A DNA stretch of 64,000 nucleotides, taken from assembly GCF_010729665.1 (NCBI RefSeq), contig NZ_AP022610.1, forward strand, positions 4,526,001 through 4,590,000. The letters are read 5' to 3'. This document shows positions 16,620-26,314 of the stretch, one piece after another (the stretch's first letter is position 1; each line of letters opens with the position of its first letter). The position numbers and the translations under genes are program-made. The notes under the pieces were generated by a model. The model saw only the letters and a list, made by a program, of their open reading frames with translations, ran no database searches and was not told where the DNA came from. Origin of the DNA: Mycolicibacterium madagascariense. GTDB taxonomy: Bacteria; Actinomycetota; Actinomycetes; Mycobacteriales; Mycobacteriaceae.

Positions 16620-16832
16620 ATGGTTGCACCACACCGAACCCCGTTGAACACGACGCGTCCGGTCGCCAACGGCTCGATCAATGGAATGCGGGTGCTGATG
16701 GGCATCCTGCTGCTGCTCATCGCCGTCGGCGCCATCACCGGGGTCGTCGTCGCCCTGTCCAGCGGCCAGCCGACCATCGCGCTCGTCATCGGCCTGGTGG
16801 CGGCCGCGTTCTTCACCCGGGTGGGCTGCTAG
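16620..16832 (+). CDS. Small membrane protein
   Basis: About 70 residues from the ATG at 16620. There is a polar 20-residue N-terminus and then two adjoining hydrophobic stretches (MRVLMGILLLLIAVGAITGVV and PTIALVIGLVAAAFFTRV), ending in Gly-Cys. GAGAGGG ends 9 nt before this ATG, which favours it over ATG 16611, which it directly abuts. A TACTAT box at 16581-16586 would start transcription near 16593. No family is recognised. Confidence 0.6.
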   Translation: MVAPHRTPLNTTRPVANGSINGMRVLMGILLLLIAVGAITGVVVALSSGQPTIALVIGLVAAAFFTRVGC

Positions 16833-16840
16833 CCCCCCGT

Positions 16841-17224
16841 TTAGGCCCCCGTTCGCCACACCAGGCAGAACGGGTGCCCCGCGGGATCGCGGTAGACCCG
16901 GAAGTCGTCGCCGGCGGCCTCGGGCACTCGAGTTGCCCCGAGCGACAACACCTTTGACTGCGCCTCGTCGACGTCGTCGACCAGGATGTCGAGGTGGAAC
17001 TGCTGGGACCCACGCGGATCCGGGAACGCCGGCGGCTCGTGATCGGGCGCCTGCTGGAAGGCCAATCTGCGCCCGCCCGGCTCGGTCAAGACCACCCACG
17101 TGTCGTCCTGCGCCGTCACGTCGCCGCCGAGCACGGCGGCGTAGAACGCGGCGAGGCCGGCCGGGTCCCTGGTGTCCAGGACGACCGATCGAAGCGTCCC
17201 GATCATGTAGGGCAGGGTTGCCAT
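16841..17224 (-). CDS. Glyoxalase/bleomycin-resistance (VOC) family protein
   Basis: A 127-residue VOC protein with two beta-alpha-beta-beta-beta units: SVVLDTRDPAGLAAFYAAVLGG opens the first and FHLDILVDDVDEAQSKVLSLGA opens the second. FRVYRDPAGHPFCLV is the typical C-terminal strand with an acidic/His setting. Metal ligands and substrate cannot be set from sequence alone. The ATG at 17224 is only 22 bp from the divergent patatin start, so the promoters must overlap; a second in-frame ATG at 17206 is possible. Confidence 0.78.
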   Translation of the reverse strand: MATLPYMIGTLRSVVLDTRDPAGLAAFYAAVLGGDVTAQDDTWVVLTEPGGRRLAFQQAPDHEPPAFPDPRGSQQFHLDILVDDVDEAQSKVLSLGATRVPEAAGDDFRVYRDPAGHPFCLVWRTGA

Positions 17225-17246
17225 TCGCGCGCCGATTCAACCCGGG

Positions 17247-18227
17247 ATGATGAAACCCATGCGAGTGGCGCTCTGTCTGGGCAGCGGTGGCGCCCGCGGC
17301 TACGCGCACATCGGCGTCATCAACGAATTGCGCGAGCGCGGCCACCAGATCGTCGGCATCTCCGGGTCGTCGATGGGAGCGCTGGTCGGCGGGTTGGAGG
17401 CGGCGGGCAAGCTCGACGAGTACGCCGCGTGGGCCAGTTCGCTCACGCAGCGCGCCGTGCTCCGCCTGCTCGACCCGTCGCTGACGTCGGCCGGGGTGCT
17501 GCGGGCGGAGAAGATCCTCGACGCCGTGCGCGAGATCATCGGCGCGACGGTGATCGAGGACCTCCCGGTGCCGTTCACCGCGGTCACGACGGACCTCGTC
17601 GCCGGCACGTCGGTGTGGTTGCAACGCGGTCCGGTCGACGCGGCCATCCGCGCCTCCATCGCCATCCCCGGCGTCATCAAGCCGCACGTGCTCGACGGCC
17701 GGTTGCTCGCGGACGGCGGCATCCTCGACCCGCTACCGATGGCGCCGCTGGCCGCGGTCAACGCCGACCTCAGGATCGCCGTCAGCCTCGGCGGCGACGA
17801 TCCAACGCATGCCCAGCGCCAGCCCGGACCCGGGCCGACGACCGAGTTGCTGAATCGGATGTGGCGCAGCACGACGGCCCTCCTCGACACCGCGACCGCC
17901 CGCACGCTGCTCGACACCCCCGCCGCCAGGACCGTGCTCAGCCGGTTCGCCAACGACGGCGTGGAGACCGACGACCACGACGACCACACCGAGTCCTCGG
18001 TCCCGCGGCTGAGCGGCTTCGAGGTGATGAACCGCTCGATCGACGTGGCGCAGGCGGCCCTGATGCGGCACACGCTCGCCGCCCATCCGCCCGACCTGCT
18101 GATCGAGGTACCCCGCACGGCCGCAAGGAGTCTGGAGTTCCACCGCGCCGACGAGGTCATCGACATCGGGCAGGAACTCGCCGCGGCTGCCCTCGACGCG
18201 CTGGTGCCGCGGTCGCTACACCCCTAG
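17247..18227 (+). CDS. Patatin-like phospholipase (Rv1063c type)
   Basis: A 326-residue patatin-family serine hydrolase with the Ser-Asp dyad. The oxyanion loop GSGGARG lies near residue 12, the nucleophile elbow GSSMG gives Ser42, and ADGGILD gives Asp156. No signal peptide is evident, so a cytosolic or membrane-associated lipid acyl hydrolase is likely. The stop overlaps that of the neighbouring patatin gene on the other strand by 4 bp. No Shine-Dalgarno is seen at the ATG; the Met at codon 5 is a possible alternative. Confidence 0.85.
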   Translation: MMKPMRVALCLGSGGARGYAHIGVINELRERGHQIVGISGSSMGALVGGLEAAGKLDEYAAWASSLTQRAVLRLLDPSLTSAGVLRAEKILDAVREIIGATVIEDLPVPFTAVTTDLVAGTSVWLQRGPVDAAIRASIAIPGVIKPHVLDGRLLADGGILDPLPMAPLAAVNADLRIAVSLGGDDPTHAQRQPGPGPTTELLNRMWRSTTALLDTATARTLLDTPAARTVLSRFANDGVETDDHDDHTESSVPRLSGFEVMNRSIDVAQAALMRHTLAAHPPDLLIEVPRTAARSLEFHRADEVIDIGQELAAAALDALVPRSLHP

Positions 18228-19081
18228 GACACCCCTAGGAATCGTGCGACCCGGCGCGCCTCACGGCGACCCTGGTCGCGACCGGCGTTCGCCGACGGGA
18301 TGCGGCAGGCCGGGTCGAGGGGATTGGGTCCGAACGCCGCCAGCGACGCGTCGTCGGCGAACACGGCCAGCGTCTGACCCTGGAAGCTCGAAATCTCTTG
18401 CGCCGCACCATCTCCGAAGGGCGACGGCGTCGTCTCCCCGGAGGGCACCAGCACCACGACGGCGTCGCAGTCCGACGCGGCGGCGATGTTCACCGAACTG
18501 CCCACGCCGCCGTCCATGAGGCGACGCTCGCCGACGGTGACGGGTGGCCAGGCGCCCGGCACCGCGCAGCTGGCCGCGACGGCATCCACCAGGGCGATGC
18601 CGGAGTTGCGGTCCAGCACCAGCAGCTCGCCGGTGGCCACGTCGATGGCCGTCACCCGCAGCACCCGCTGCGGCCACTCCCGCACCGGTAGCCGGTGCGC
18701 GATGACCGCGCGTCGCACGGATTCGGAGACCGTCTCGGTGGACAGCGCCAGCGCGCCCACCCGCCGCAGACGCTCCTCCCGGGTCGCGGCGGGGTCGTCC
18801 AGCGCGGCCGTGAACTGCTCGACGAGCCGGTCGATGCTGACGCCGGGGTCGAGCTCGTGGGTCTCCTCCGACAGCTGCGCGGCGAACAGGTCGGCGAGCG
18901 TCGCGCCGCCGCCGAGCTGGGCGGCGACCGTCGACCCCGCCGACGTGCCGAGCAGGACGTCCGCGTCGAGCAGTGCCGTGGCGGCGTCGGGTGCCTCGTC
19001 GGCGATGCCCTGCAGGATGCCGGTCTCCCAGGCAATGCCCGCGAGCCCGCCGCCGGCCAACACCAGTCCACGTGTCGTCAC
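18224..19081 (-). CDS. Patatin-like phospholipase (Rv1062 type)
   Basis: A second patatin of about 285 residues. GGGLAGIAWETG gives the oxyanion loop, LLGTSAGS the nucleophile (Ser47), and LMDGGVGSS the catalytic Asp near residue 200. It differs strongly from the neighbour that converges on it, so this is not a recent duplication. GTG 19081 is used because the residues upstream look non-coding and no Shine-Dalgarno decides the matter. The pair mirrors Rv1062-Rv1063c. Confidence 0.82.
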   Translation of the reverse strand: MTTRGLVLAGGGLAGIAWETGILQGIADEAPDAATALLDADVLLGTSAGSTVAAQLGGGATLADLFAAQLSEETHELDPGVSIDRLVEQFTAALDDPAATREERLRRVGALALSTETVSESVRRAVIAHRLPVREWPQRVLRVTAIDVATGELLVLDRNSGIALVDAVAASCAVPGAWPPVTVGERRLMDGGVGSSVNIAAASDCDAVVVLVPSGETTPSPFGDGAAQEISSFQGQTLAVFADDASLAAFGPNPLDPACRIPSANAGRDQGRREARRVARFLGVS

Positions 19082-19179
19082 GGCATCCGAGTGTGCCAGG
19101 GCGCCGGGACTACGGTTGTTGGCGGGTTCTCCACCGATTGCCCGCAACAACCGTGGTTTCGCGGGGCGAAGGGATGCAG

Positions 19180-20223
19180 ATGGCTGACACGATGCGGGCG
19201 CAACGGTTCTACGCGGACTCCAAGACGGTTGCGGTGGAGGACGTTCCGATCCCGGAGCCCGGCCCCGGCGAGGTGCTGGTGAAGGTGGCGTTCTGCGGCA
19301 TCTGCCACTCGGACCTCAGCCTCATCAACGGCACCTTCCCGTCGCAGCTACCCGTCGTCACGCAGGGCCACGAGGCGTCGGGCACGGTCGCCAAACTGGG
19401 CCCGGGCGTGACCGGCTGGACCGAGGGCGACCGGGTCGTGGTGGCCGCGGGCAAACCCTGCCTGGAGTGCGTGAACTGCCGCCGGGGCGACGTCTCCAAC
19501 TGTCTGCGCCTGCGCCTGATGGCGTTCGCGTACGACGGCGCCTGGGCGGAGTACACCTTGGCACAGGCCGTCGGACTGACCAGGGTTCCGGACAACGTGC
19601 CCCTCGAGCAGGCCGCCATCCTCGCCGACGCGGTGTCGACGCCGTACGGGGCCGTCGTGCGCACCGGCCAGGTCGGCATCGGCGAATCCGTCGGGGTGTG
19701 GGGCGTCGGCGGTCTCGGCACGCACGTCGTCCAGTTGGCGCGCCTCGTCGGGGCCGCACCGATCATCGCGGTCGACGTGAAGCCCGCCATCCTGGAGCGG
19801 GCGCTCGCGGTCGGCGCGGACCACGCCTTCGACGCCCGCGACCCCGACCTCGGTGCCAAGATCGCCGGCGCGACGGGCGGCTGCAACCTCGACGTGGCCT
19901 TCGACGCCGTGGGGCTGGGGTCGACGTTCGAGCAGGCGCTCAACAGCCTGACCGTCGGCGGCCGGTTGGTGGGCGTCGGCATGAGCGCCGATGCCCCGTC
20001 GATCGGTCCGACGGCGCTGTTCAACCTGCTCAAGCGTCAGGTGCTGGGACATCTCGGCTACCAGAACGCCGACATCGGCACCCTGGCCGCGCTGGTGTCC
20101 CTCGGCAGGCTCGACCTGTCGCGGTCGATCAGCGAGATCGTGCCGCTCGAACAGGTGGCGCAGGGTATCGAGAAACTCGAGACGGCCGCGGGTGACCCCA
20201 TCCGAATCCTGGTGCAGCCCTAG
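19180..20223 (+). CDS. Zinc-dependent alcohol dehydrogenase
   Basis: A medium-chain dehydrogenase/reductase of about 347 residues. The catalytic zinc set is CGICHSD (Cys39) with GHE (His64, Glu65). A structural-zinc lobe is present with four cysteines at 94, 97, 100 and 108. The Rossmann motif GVWGVGGLGTHVVQLA and a downstream VDVKP suggest NAD(H). GAAGGG lies 6 nt before the ATG at 19180, which favours it over ATG 19174. The natural substrate is unknown. The gene converges on the Rv1059-type dehydrogenase with a palindromic terminator between them. Confidence 0.88.
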   Translation: MADTMRAQRFYADSKTVAVEDVPIPEPGPGEVLVKVAFCGICHSDLSLINGTFPSQLPVVTQGHEASGTVAKLGPGVTGWTEGDRVVVAAGKPCLECVNCRRGDVSNCLRLRLMAFAYDGAWAEYTLAQAVGLTRVPDNVPLEQAAILADAVSTPYGAVVRTGQVGIGESVGVWGVGGLGTHVVQLARLVGAAPIIAVDVKPAILERALAVGADHAFDARDPDLGAKIAGATGGCNLDVAFDAVGLGSTFEQALNSLTVGGRLVGVGMSADAPSIGPTALFNLLKRQVLGHLGYQNADIGTLAALVSLGRLDLSRSISEIVPLEQVAQGIEKLETAAGDPIRILVQP

Positions 20224-20234
20224 CGTTTTCCCGC

Positions 20235-20291
20235 CGAGCAGACGCAAAGGGCCCTGAAGAGTGGCATTCGAGGGCCGTTTGCGTCTGCTCG
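20235..20291. terminator. Palindrome C: bidirectional hairpin, GAGCAGACG family
   Basis: CGAGCAGACGCAAAGGGCCC at 20235-20254 and its complement at 20271-20291 form a 21-bp stem with one mismatch and a 15-nt loop, exactly between two convergent stops. A second member of the same family lies at 22662-22720. Confidence 0.8.
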
Positions 20292-20301
20292 CGGGGAGGG
20301 C

Positions 20302-21357
20302 CTAGCGCAGGTGCGGTGCAGCCTTGCCGCTGATGAGCGGCAGGTCGAGGTAGGTGGCGATGCCCGGCGCGGCGGCGCACACCGCGGGTATCGAGTTGAC
20401 GCAGTGCGCGGCCGTCGCGACGATGCCGTTGTTGGACACCAGCCCCGCCGCGACGCTCTCGGGCTGAAAGCCCTTGACGGTCACGGTGAAGTCCGGATTG
20501 CCCTTGGCCTCCATCTCGTAGCGCTCCCCGGCGGGGCCGAACGTCCATGGCGGATCGAGGTTCTCCTGACCCATGAACCAGTTGACCGTCACCCGGACGA
20601 CGGGCTCGTCGTCGACGAGGGCCTCCCAGTGGAACTTTCGGCCGGCCACCTGCCCGGGCTGGATCGCCCCCATCGGGGTGTCGATGGGGGCCGTCGCGAC
20701 CGAGATCTCCTGGGTGGAGCGGATGTGCGGGTCGGCGCGGAAGCCCACCGTGTCGACGATCATCCTCACCGACTGGACGAATCCCCCGTCGAGCAGCTTC
20801 TGCATCGGGCCCGTCAACGCCTTCTCCGGGGTGTCGCCGAAGCCCATGACGTAGCGCAGCACATCGGGCGCATCGTAGGTGCGCAGATCCGAGAACTCTT
20901 CTGCGCGAACGAATGTCACGCCGGTGGACATGATCGACATCATCAGGGGGAACTTGTCGCTGATGCCGCCGGGGGCGATGCCCGTGCCGTGCAGCGTGAC
21001 ACCGCCCTCCTGCGCGGCCGCCCGCAGCGGGCCCGCCTCCTTCTCGCCGGGGTAGAACCACCCGACGGGCGTGACGACGTTCTTGCCGGAGCGCAGCAGC
21101 GCGGCGACCTCGCCGGGGTCGGGCAGCAGCGGCGAGTAGATCACGGCGTCGGCGTCCAGGGCGAGGACGTCGTCCACGCTGTGGGTGGCCGTCACCCCGA
21201 GGGGTGTGCCGCCGATGAGGTCGCCGACGTCGCGGCCGCTCTTGGCCTCCGAATGGACCCAGCAGCCGGCCAGTTCGAGATCGGGATGCTCGAGCACGCC
21301 CCTGATGGCCGCGATGCCCACTCCGCCGGTTGCCCACTGCACGACGCGCAACGCCAC
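20302..21357 (-). CDS. Dihydrodipicolinate-reductase-like NAD(P) dehydrogenase (Rv1059 type)
   Basis: A 351-residue protein opening [21 protein letters not shown], the Rossmann start shared with DapB and 2,4-diaminopentanoate dehydrogenase. HSVDDVLAL and [31 protein letters not shown] continue the DapB_N domain; [12 protein letters not shown] follows. The C-terminal half is unlike true DapB, so lysine synthesis is unlikely. It may reduce or oxidise a carbonyl intermediate in sterol or lipid breakdown. GTG 21357 has GGGGAG 7 nt upstream. It shares a KstR-type operator with the divergent thiolase gene. Confidence 0.8.
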   Translation of the reverse strand: MALRVVQWATGGVGIAAIRGVLEHPDLELAGCWVHSEAKSGRDVGDLIGGTPLGVTATHSVDDVLALDADAVIYSPLLPDPGEVAALLRSGKNVVTPVGWFYPGEKEAGPLRAAAQEGGVTLHGTGIAPGGISDKFPLMMSIMSTGVTFVRAEEFSDLRTYDAPDVLRYVMGFGDTPEKALTGPMQKLLDGGFVQSVRMIVDTVGFRADPHIRSTQEISVATAPIDTPMGAIQPGQVAGRKFHWEALVDDEPVVRVTVNWFMGQENLDPPWTFGPAGERYEMEAKGNPDFTVTVKGFQPESVAAGLVSNNGIVATAAHCVNSIPAVCAAAPGIATYLDLPLISGKAAPHLR

Positions 21358-21383
21358 TCGACACTCCCCTCGGCGTCCCGAAC

Positions 21384-21397
21384 TAGAACACGTTCTA
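21384..21397. promoter_or_regulatory. KstR-type operator
   Basis: TAGAACACGTTCTA is a perfect-arm palindrome that fits the TNNAACNNGTTNNA consensus of the TetR repressor KstR, which controls cholesterol-catabolism genes in mycobacteria and rhodococci. It lies between the divergent Rv1059-type and thiolase genes, 26 bp and 69 bp from their starts, where it could control both. Confidence 0.75.
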
Positions 21398-21466
21398 CCC
21401 AGATCTACACCACGGGGCGGGCCTGCTGTTTCGTTTCGAGCAACGCAACGTAGCGAAGGGATGAGC

Positions 21467-22657
21467 ATGACGAACCGGGTATTCGTGGTGGGCGTCGGCA
21501 TGACCAAGTTCGAGAAGCCGGGCCGCCGGGAGGGCTGGGACTATCCCCAGATGGCCAAGGAGTCGGGCACCAAGGCACTCGACGACGCCGGCATCGGCTA
21601 CGACGAGGTGCAGCAGGGCTACGTCGGGTACTGCTCGGGGGACTCGACGTCGGGCCAGCGGGCGCTCTACGAGCTAGGCATGACGGGCATCCCCATCGTC
21701 AACGTGAACAACAATTGCTCCACCGGCTCGACGGCGCTGTATCTGGCCGCGCAGTCCATTCGCGGCGGGCTGGCCGACTGCGTCATCGCGCTCGGCTTCG
21801 AGAAGATGCAGCCCGGCTCACTCGGCGGGGGTGCGCAGGATCGCGAGTCGCCGCTCGGCAACCACGTCAAGGCGCTCGCGGAGATCGACGAGTTCGCCTT
21901 TCCCGTGGCACCGTGGATGTTCGGCGCCGCCGGCCGCGAGCACATGAAGAAGTACGGCACCACCGCCGAACACTTCGCGAAGATCGGCTACAAGAACCAC
22001 AAGCACTCGGTCAACAACCCGTATGCGCAGTTCCAGGAGGAGTACTCGCTCGACGACGTCCTCGGCGCCCGGATGATCTCCGATCCGCTGACCAAGCTGC
22101 AGTGCTCGCCGACGTCGGACGGTTCCGGCGCCGCGATCGTCGTCAGCGAGGCGTTCGTCGACCGGCACGGGCTCGCGGGGCAGGCCGTCGAGATCGTCGG
22201 ACAGGCCATGACCACCGACTTCGCCAGCACGTTCGACGGCAGTGCCGCCAACATCATCGGCTACGACATGAACGTCCAAGCGTCCCAACAGGTTTACGAC
22301 CAGTCGGGGCTCGGGCCGGCGGACTTCCAGGTGATCGAGCTGCACGACTGCTTCTCGGCCAACGAACTGCTGCTCTACGAGGCGCTGGGACTCTGCGGCG
22401 AGGGCGAGGCGCCCGCGCTGATCGACGACGGCGACACCACCTACGGCGGACGCTGGGTGGTCAACCCGTCGGGCGGGCTGATCTCGAAGGGTCATCCACT
22501 CGGCGCCACGGGCCTGGCGCAGTGCGCGGAGCTGACCTGGCAGTTGCGCGGTACCGCCGACAAGCGACAGGTCGACGGCGTGACCGCGGCGCTGCAGCAC
22601 AACATCGGCCTCGGCGGCGCCGCGGTCGTGACGGCCTACCAGCGCGCCGAGCGTTGA
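21467..22657 (+). CDS. SCP-x/lipid-transfer-type thiolase
   Basis: A 396-residue thiolase-fold protein of the sterol-carrier-protein-x branch. Cys84 lies in NNNCSTGS, the GHPLGATG block near residue 345 provides the His, and [13 protein letters not shown] is typical of this branch. The family includes thiolases of sterol side-chain degradation, which agrees with the KstR-type site upstream. GAAGGG lies 6 nt before ATG 21467; ATG 21461 directly abuts the Shine-Dalgarno and is less likely. The gene ends just before palindrome D and converges on fadD14. Confidence 0.85.
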   Translation: MTNRVFVVGVGMTKFEKPGRREGWDYPQMAKESGTKALDDAGIGYDEVQQGYVGYCSGDSTSGQRALYELGMTGIPIVNVNNNCSTGSTALYLAAQSIRGGLADCVIALGFEKMQPGSLGGGAQDRESPLGNHVKALAEIDEFAFPVAPWMFGAAGREHMKKYGTTAEHFAKIGYKNHKHSVNNPYAQFQEEYSLDDVLGARMISDPLTKLQCSPTSDGSGAAIVVSEAFVDRHGLAGQAVEIVGQAMTTDFASTFDGSAANIIGYDMNVQASQQVYDQSGLGPADFQVIELHDCFSANELLLYEALGLCGEGEAPALIDDGDTTYGGRWVVNPSGGLISKGHPLGATGLAQCAELTWQLRGTADKRQVDGVTAALQHNIGLGGAAVVTAYQRAER

Positions 22658-22661
22658 TCCG

Positions 22662-22706
22662 GCGAGCAGACGGAAAAGGCCCTGACACGCCGCAGAAGAG
22701 GGCCGT

Positions 22707-22720
<14 letters not shown>
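22662..22720. terminator. Palindrome D: bidirectional hairpin, same family as C
   Basis: GCGAGCAGACGGAAAAGGCC at 22662-22681 pairs with the segment ending at 22720 over 22 positions with two mismatches and a 15-nt loop. The right arm also encodes the last residues (REQT) and TAA of FadD14 on the minus strand. Confidence 0.8.
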
Positions 22721-24347
<1,627 letters not shown>

Positions 24348-24350
<3 letters not shown>

Positions 24351-24363
24351 GGCCGCGATGCTA
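24348..24363 (-). promoter_or_regulatory. Leaderless promoter of fadD14
   Basis: On the minus strand TAGCAT (24363-24358), 7 nt, then ATG at 24350. No Shine-Dalgarno is present. Confidence 0.5.
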
Positions 24364-24464
24364 GCCGTGGCGGCGATCGACGTTCGCAGTTCGGGGCACC
24401 GCGCAGAGTTCCCATCCGCCGTCGGGTGGAGGATGATTGCCAAAGACGTCACGGGAGGCTGCTC

Positions 24465-24773
24465 ATGCGCATCGGGTGGACGGTCGCCGCCGCGGCCATC
24501 GGGATATGTGGAGCCGCCGTGATACCGACGGCGGTGGCCACCGCGGAGACCGCGCAGGAGACCATCGATCGCCTGCAGTCGCAGGGCTACACGGTCAACA
24601 TCGACAAGGTGGGTACCGCACCCATCTCGCAGTGCTACGTGACCAGCGTGCGGAATCCGCACACGAATTCGCAACTGGTGCCCTACGTCGGACCCGGCAA
24701 CGGGGGCGATCGCGTGCTCATCCCCCAGGTGACGAGTCAGACGATCTCGGTCTCGCTGAATTGCACGGGCTGA
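24465..24773 (+). CDS. Small exported protein, mycobacterial two-Cys family
   Basis: A 102-residue protein with a cleavable signal peptide (MRIGWTVAAAAIGICGAAVIPTAVATA). The mature part of about 75 residues contains ETIDRLQSQGYTVNIDKVG, PISQCYVTSVRNP and a final LNCTG, so the two cysteines could form a disulfide. Members of this exported family are common in mycobacteria, without known function. GGGAGG lies 6 nt before the ATG. Confidence 0.78.
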   Translation: MRIGWTVAAAAIGICGAAVIPTAVATAETAQETIDRLQSQGYTVNIDKVGTAPISQCYVTSVRNPHTNSQLVPYVGPGNGGDRVLIPQVTSQTISVSLNCTG

Positions 24774-24788
24774 CGGTCTGACGCCGAA

Positions 24789-24818
24789 GGACCCGGCCGG
24801 GGCGAGACGACCGGGTCC
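24789..24818. terminator. Bidirectional hairpin before dctA end
   Basis: GGACCCGG and CCGGGTCC pair perfectly around a 14-nt loop between the convergent exported-protein gene and dctA. Confidence 0.6.
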
Positions 24819-24832
24819 TCCTCCAGCGCGCC

Positions 24833-26206
24833 CTACGCCCGCGCAGGGACCTTCGCCTGCACGGGTTCTTCGGCGCGGGAACCGTGGTCGTCCACCATCG
24901 TCGACTCGTTGAACGGGTCTCCGCCGGCGAGCACCCGGTCGACCTGATCGCGGTCGACGGTCCTCGTCCAGGCTCCGACGAGCAACGTGGCGACGGCGTT
25001 GCCGGAGAAGTTGGTGACCGCGCGCGCCTCGGACATGAAGCGGTCGATGCCGACGATGAGGCCGACGCCGTCGAGCAGGTCGGGGCGGTGGCTCTGCAGG
25101 CCGCCCGCCAGCGTCGCGAGACCCGCTCCGCTCACGCCCGCCGCACCCTTGGACGCGACGATCATGAACACCAGCAGCGAGATCTGTTCGGCGAGCGCGA
25201 GCGGTTTGCCCATCGCGTCGGCGACGAACAGCGAGGCCATCGTCAGGTAGATCGCCGTGCCGTCGAGGTTGAACGAGTAGCCGGTCGGGACCACCACGCC
25301 GACGGTCGTCTTCTCCACGCCGAGGTGTTCCATCTTGGCGATCAACCGGGGCAGCGCCGACTCCGAGGACGACGTGGCGAAGATCAGCAGGTACTCGCGG
25401 GCCAGGTAGCGCACCAGGCGGAAGATCGACACCCCGGCGACAGCGCGCAGCAGCACGCCGAGCACGCCGAAGACGAACAGCACGCAGGTGACGTAGAACC
25501 CGAGCATCAGCGTCAGCAGCTGCGTGACGGCGCTCCAGCCGGTCTGCCCGACGACGTTGGCGATCGCCCCGAACGCCCCGATCGGCGCCAGCCACAGGAT
25601 CATCGACAGCACCTTGAACACCAGCTTCTGGACCGACTCGATGCCGCGCAGTATGCCCTCGCCCGCGCTGCCCATGCTCAGCAGCGCGAAGCCGACGAGG
25701 AGCGCAATGAACAAGGCCTGCAACACGTTTCCCTCGGTGAGCGATGAGAGCAGCGAGGTCGGGATGATGTGCTGGACGAACTCCATCAAGCCGCCGGCCT
25801 CGTGGGCCTGTTCGGCCAGCTGACTGCCCTTCGACGACGTCGCGCTCAGGTTGAGGCCGGTGCCGGGGCTCAAGAGGTTGCCGACGACGAGGCCGATCGC
25901 CAGGGCGACGGTCGACATCGCCATGAAGTACACGAAGGCGAGCCCGCCGACCTTGCCGACGGTCGCCGCCGCGCGCACCTTGCCGATGCCCAGCACGATG
26001 GTGCAGAAGATGACCGGGACGATCATCATCTTGATCAGGCTGACGAACATGGTGCCCAGCACGCCGACGCTCTTGCCGACCCCGGGTGCCAGCAGTCCGA
26101 CGGCGACGCCCGCGAGCACCGCGACGATGACGGCGAGGTAGAGCCAGTGGGTGCGGTCGCGTTTCTGCTTGGTGGGTGGGACGGGCGTGTCCACGTGGTC
26201 GGTCAT
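24833..26206 (-). CDS. dctA: C4-dicarboxylate/proton symporter
   Basis: A 457-residue DAACS-family transporter for succinate, fumarate and malate. About eight membrane helices are seen. The family hairpin motif ATSSSESALPRLIAKM and the sequence VVPTGYSFNLDGTAIYLTMASLFVADAMG carry the substrate and cation site. The gene diverges from a two-component system of the DcuS/CitA type, which is the usual partner for sensing the transported acids. The start at 26206 is followed by a charged cytoplasmic N-terminus. Confidence 0.93.
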   Translation of the reverse strand: MTDHVDTPVPPTKQKRDRTHWLYLAVIVAVLAGVAVGLLAPGVGKSVGVLGTMFVSLIKMMIVPVIFCTIVLGIGKVRAAATVGKVGGLAFVYFMAMSTVALAIGLVVGNLLSPGTGLNLSATSSKGSQLAEQAHEAGGLMEFVQHIIPTSLLSSLTEGNVLQALFIALLVGFALLSMGSAGEGILRGIESVQKLVFKVLSMILWLAPIGAFGAIANVVGQTGWSAVTQLLTLMLGFYVTCVLFVFGVLGVLLRAVAGVSIFRLVRYLAREYLLIFATSSSESALPRLIAKMEHLGVEKTTVGVVVPTGYSFNLDGTAIYLTMASLFVADAMGKPLALAEQISLLVFMIVASKGAAGVSGAGLATLAGGLQSHRPDLLDGVGLIVGIDRFMSEARAVTNFSGNAVATLLVGAWTRTVDRDQVDRVLAGGDPFNESTMVDDHGSRAEEPVQAKVPARA

Positions 26207-26314
26207 GGCGGTTCTCCTACGGTGGGCCAGGTGTGAGGTCTGAGAGGATCCTGGTAGGAAAAGTGATGCCCGTCACGCTTTAGTTCATTTCGTTCAACCG
26301 CAGACGGAGGCGCG

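Noticed and set aside
24351..25595. The fadD14 frame stays open for about 415 codons upstream of the start, giving a 962-residue ORF.
   Set aside because: It overlaps dctA on the same strand in another frame and the exported-protein gene, its residues are Arg/Gly-rich noise, and FadD14 has a normal start with a -10 box.
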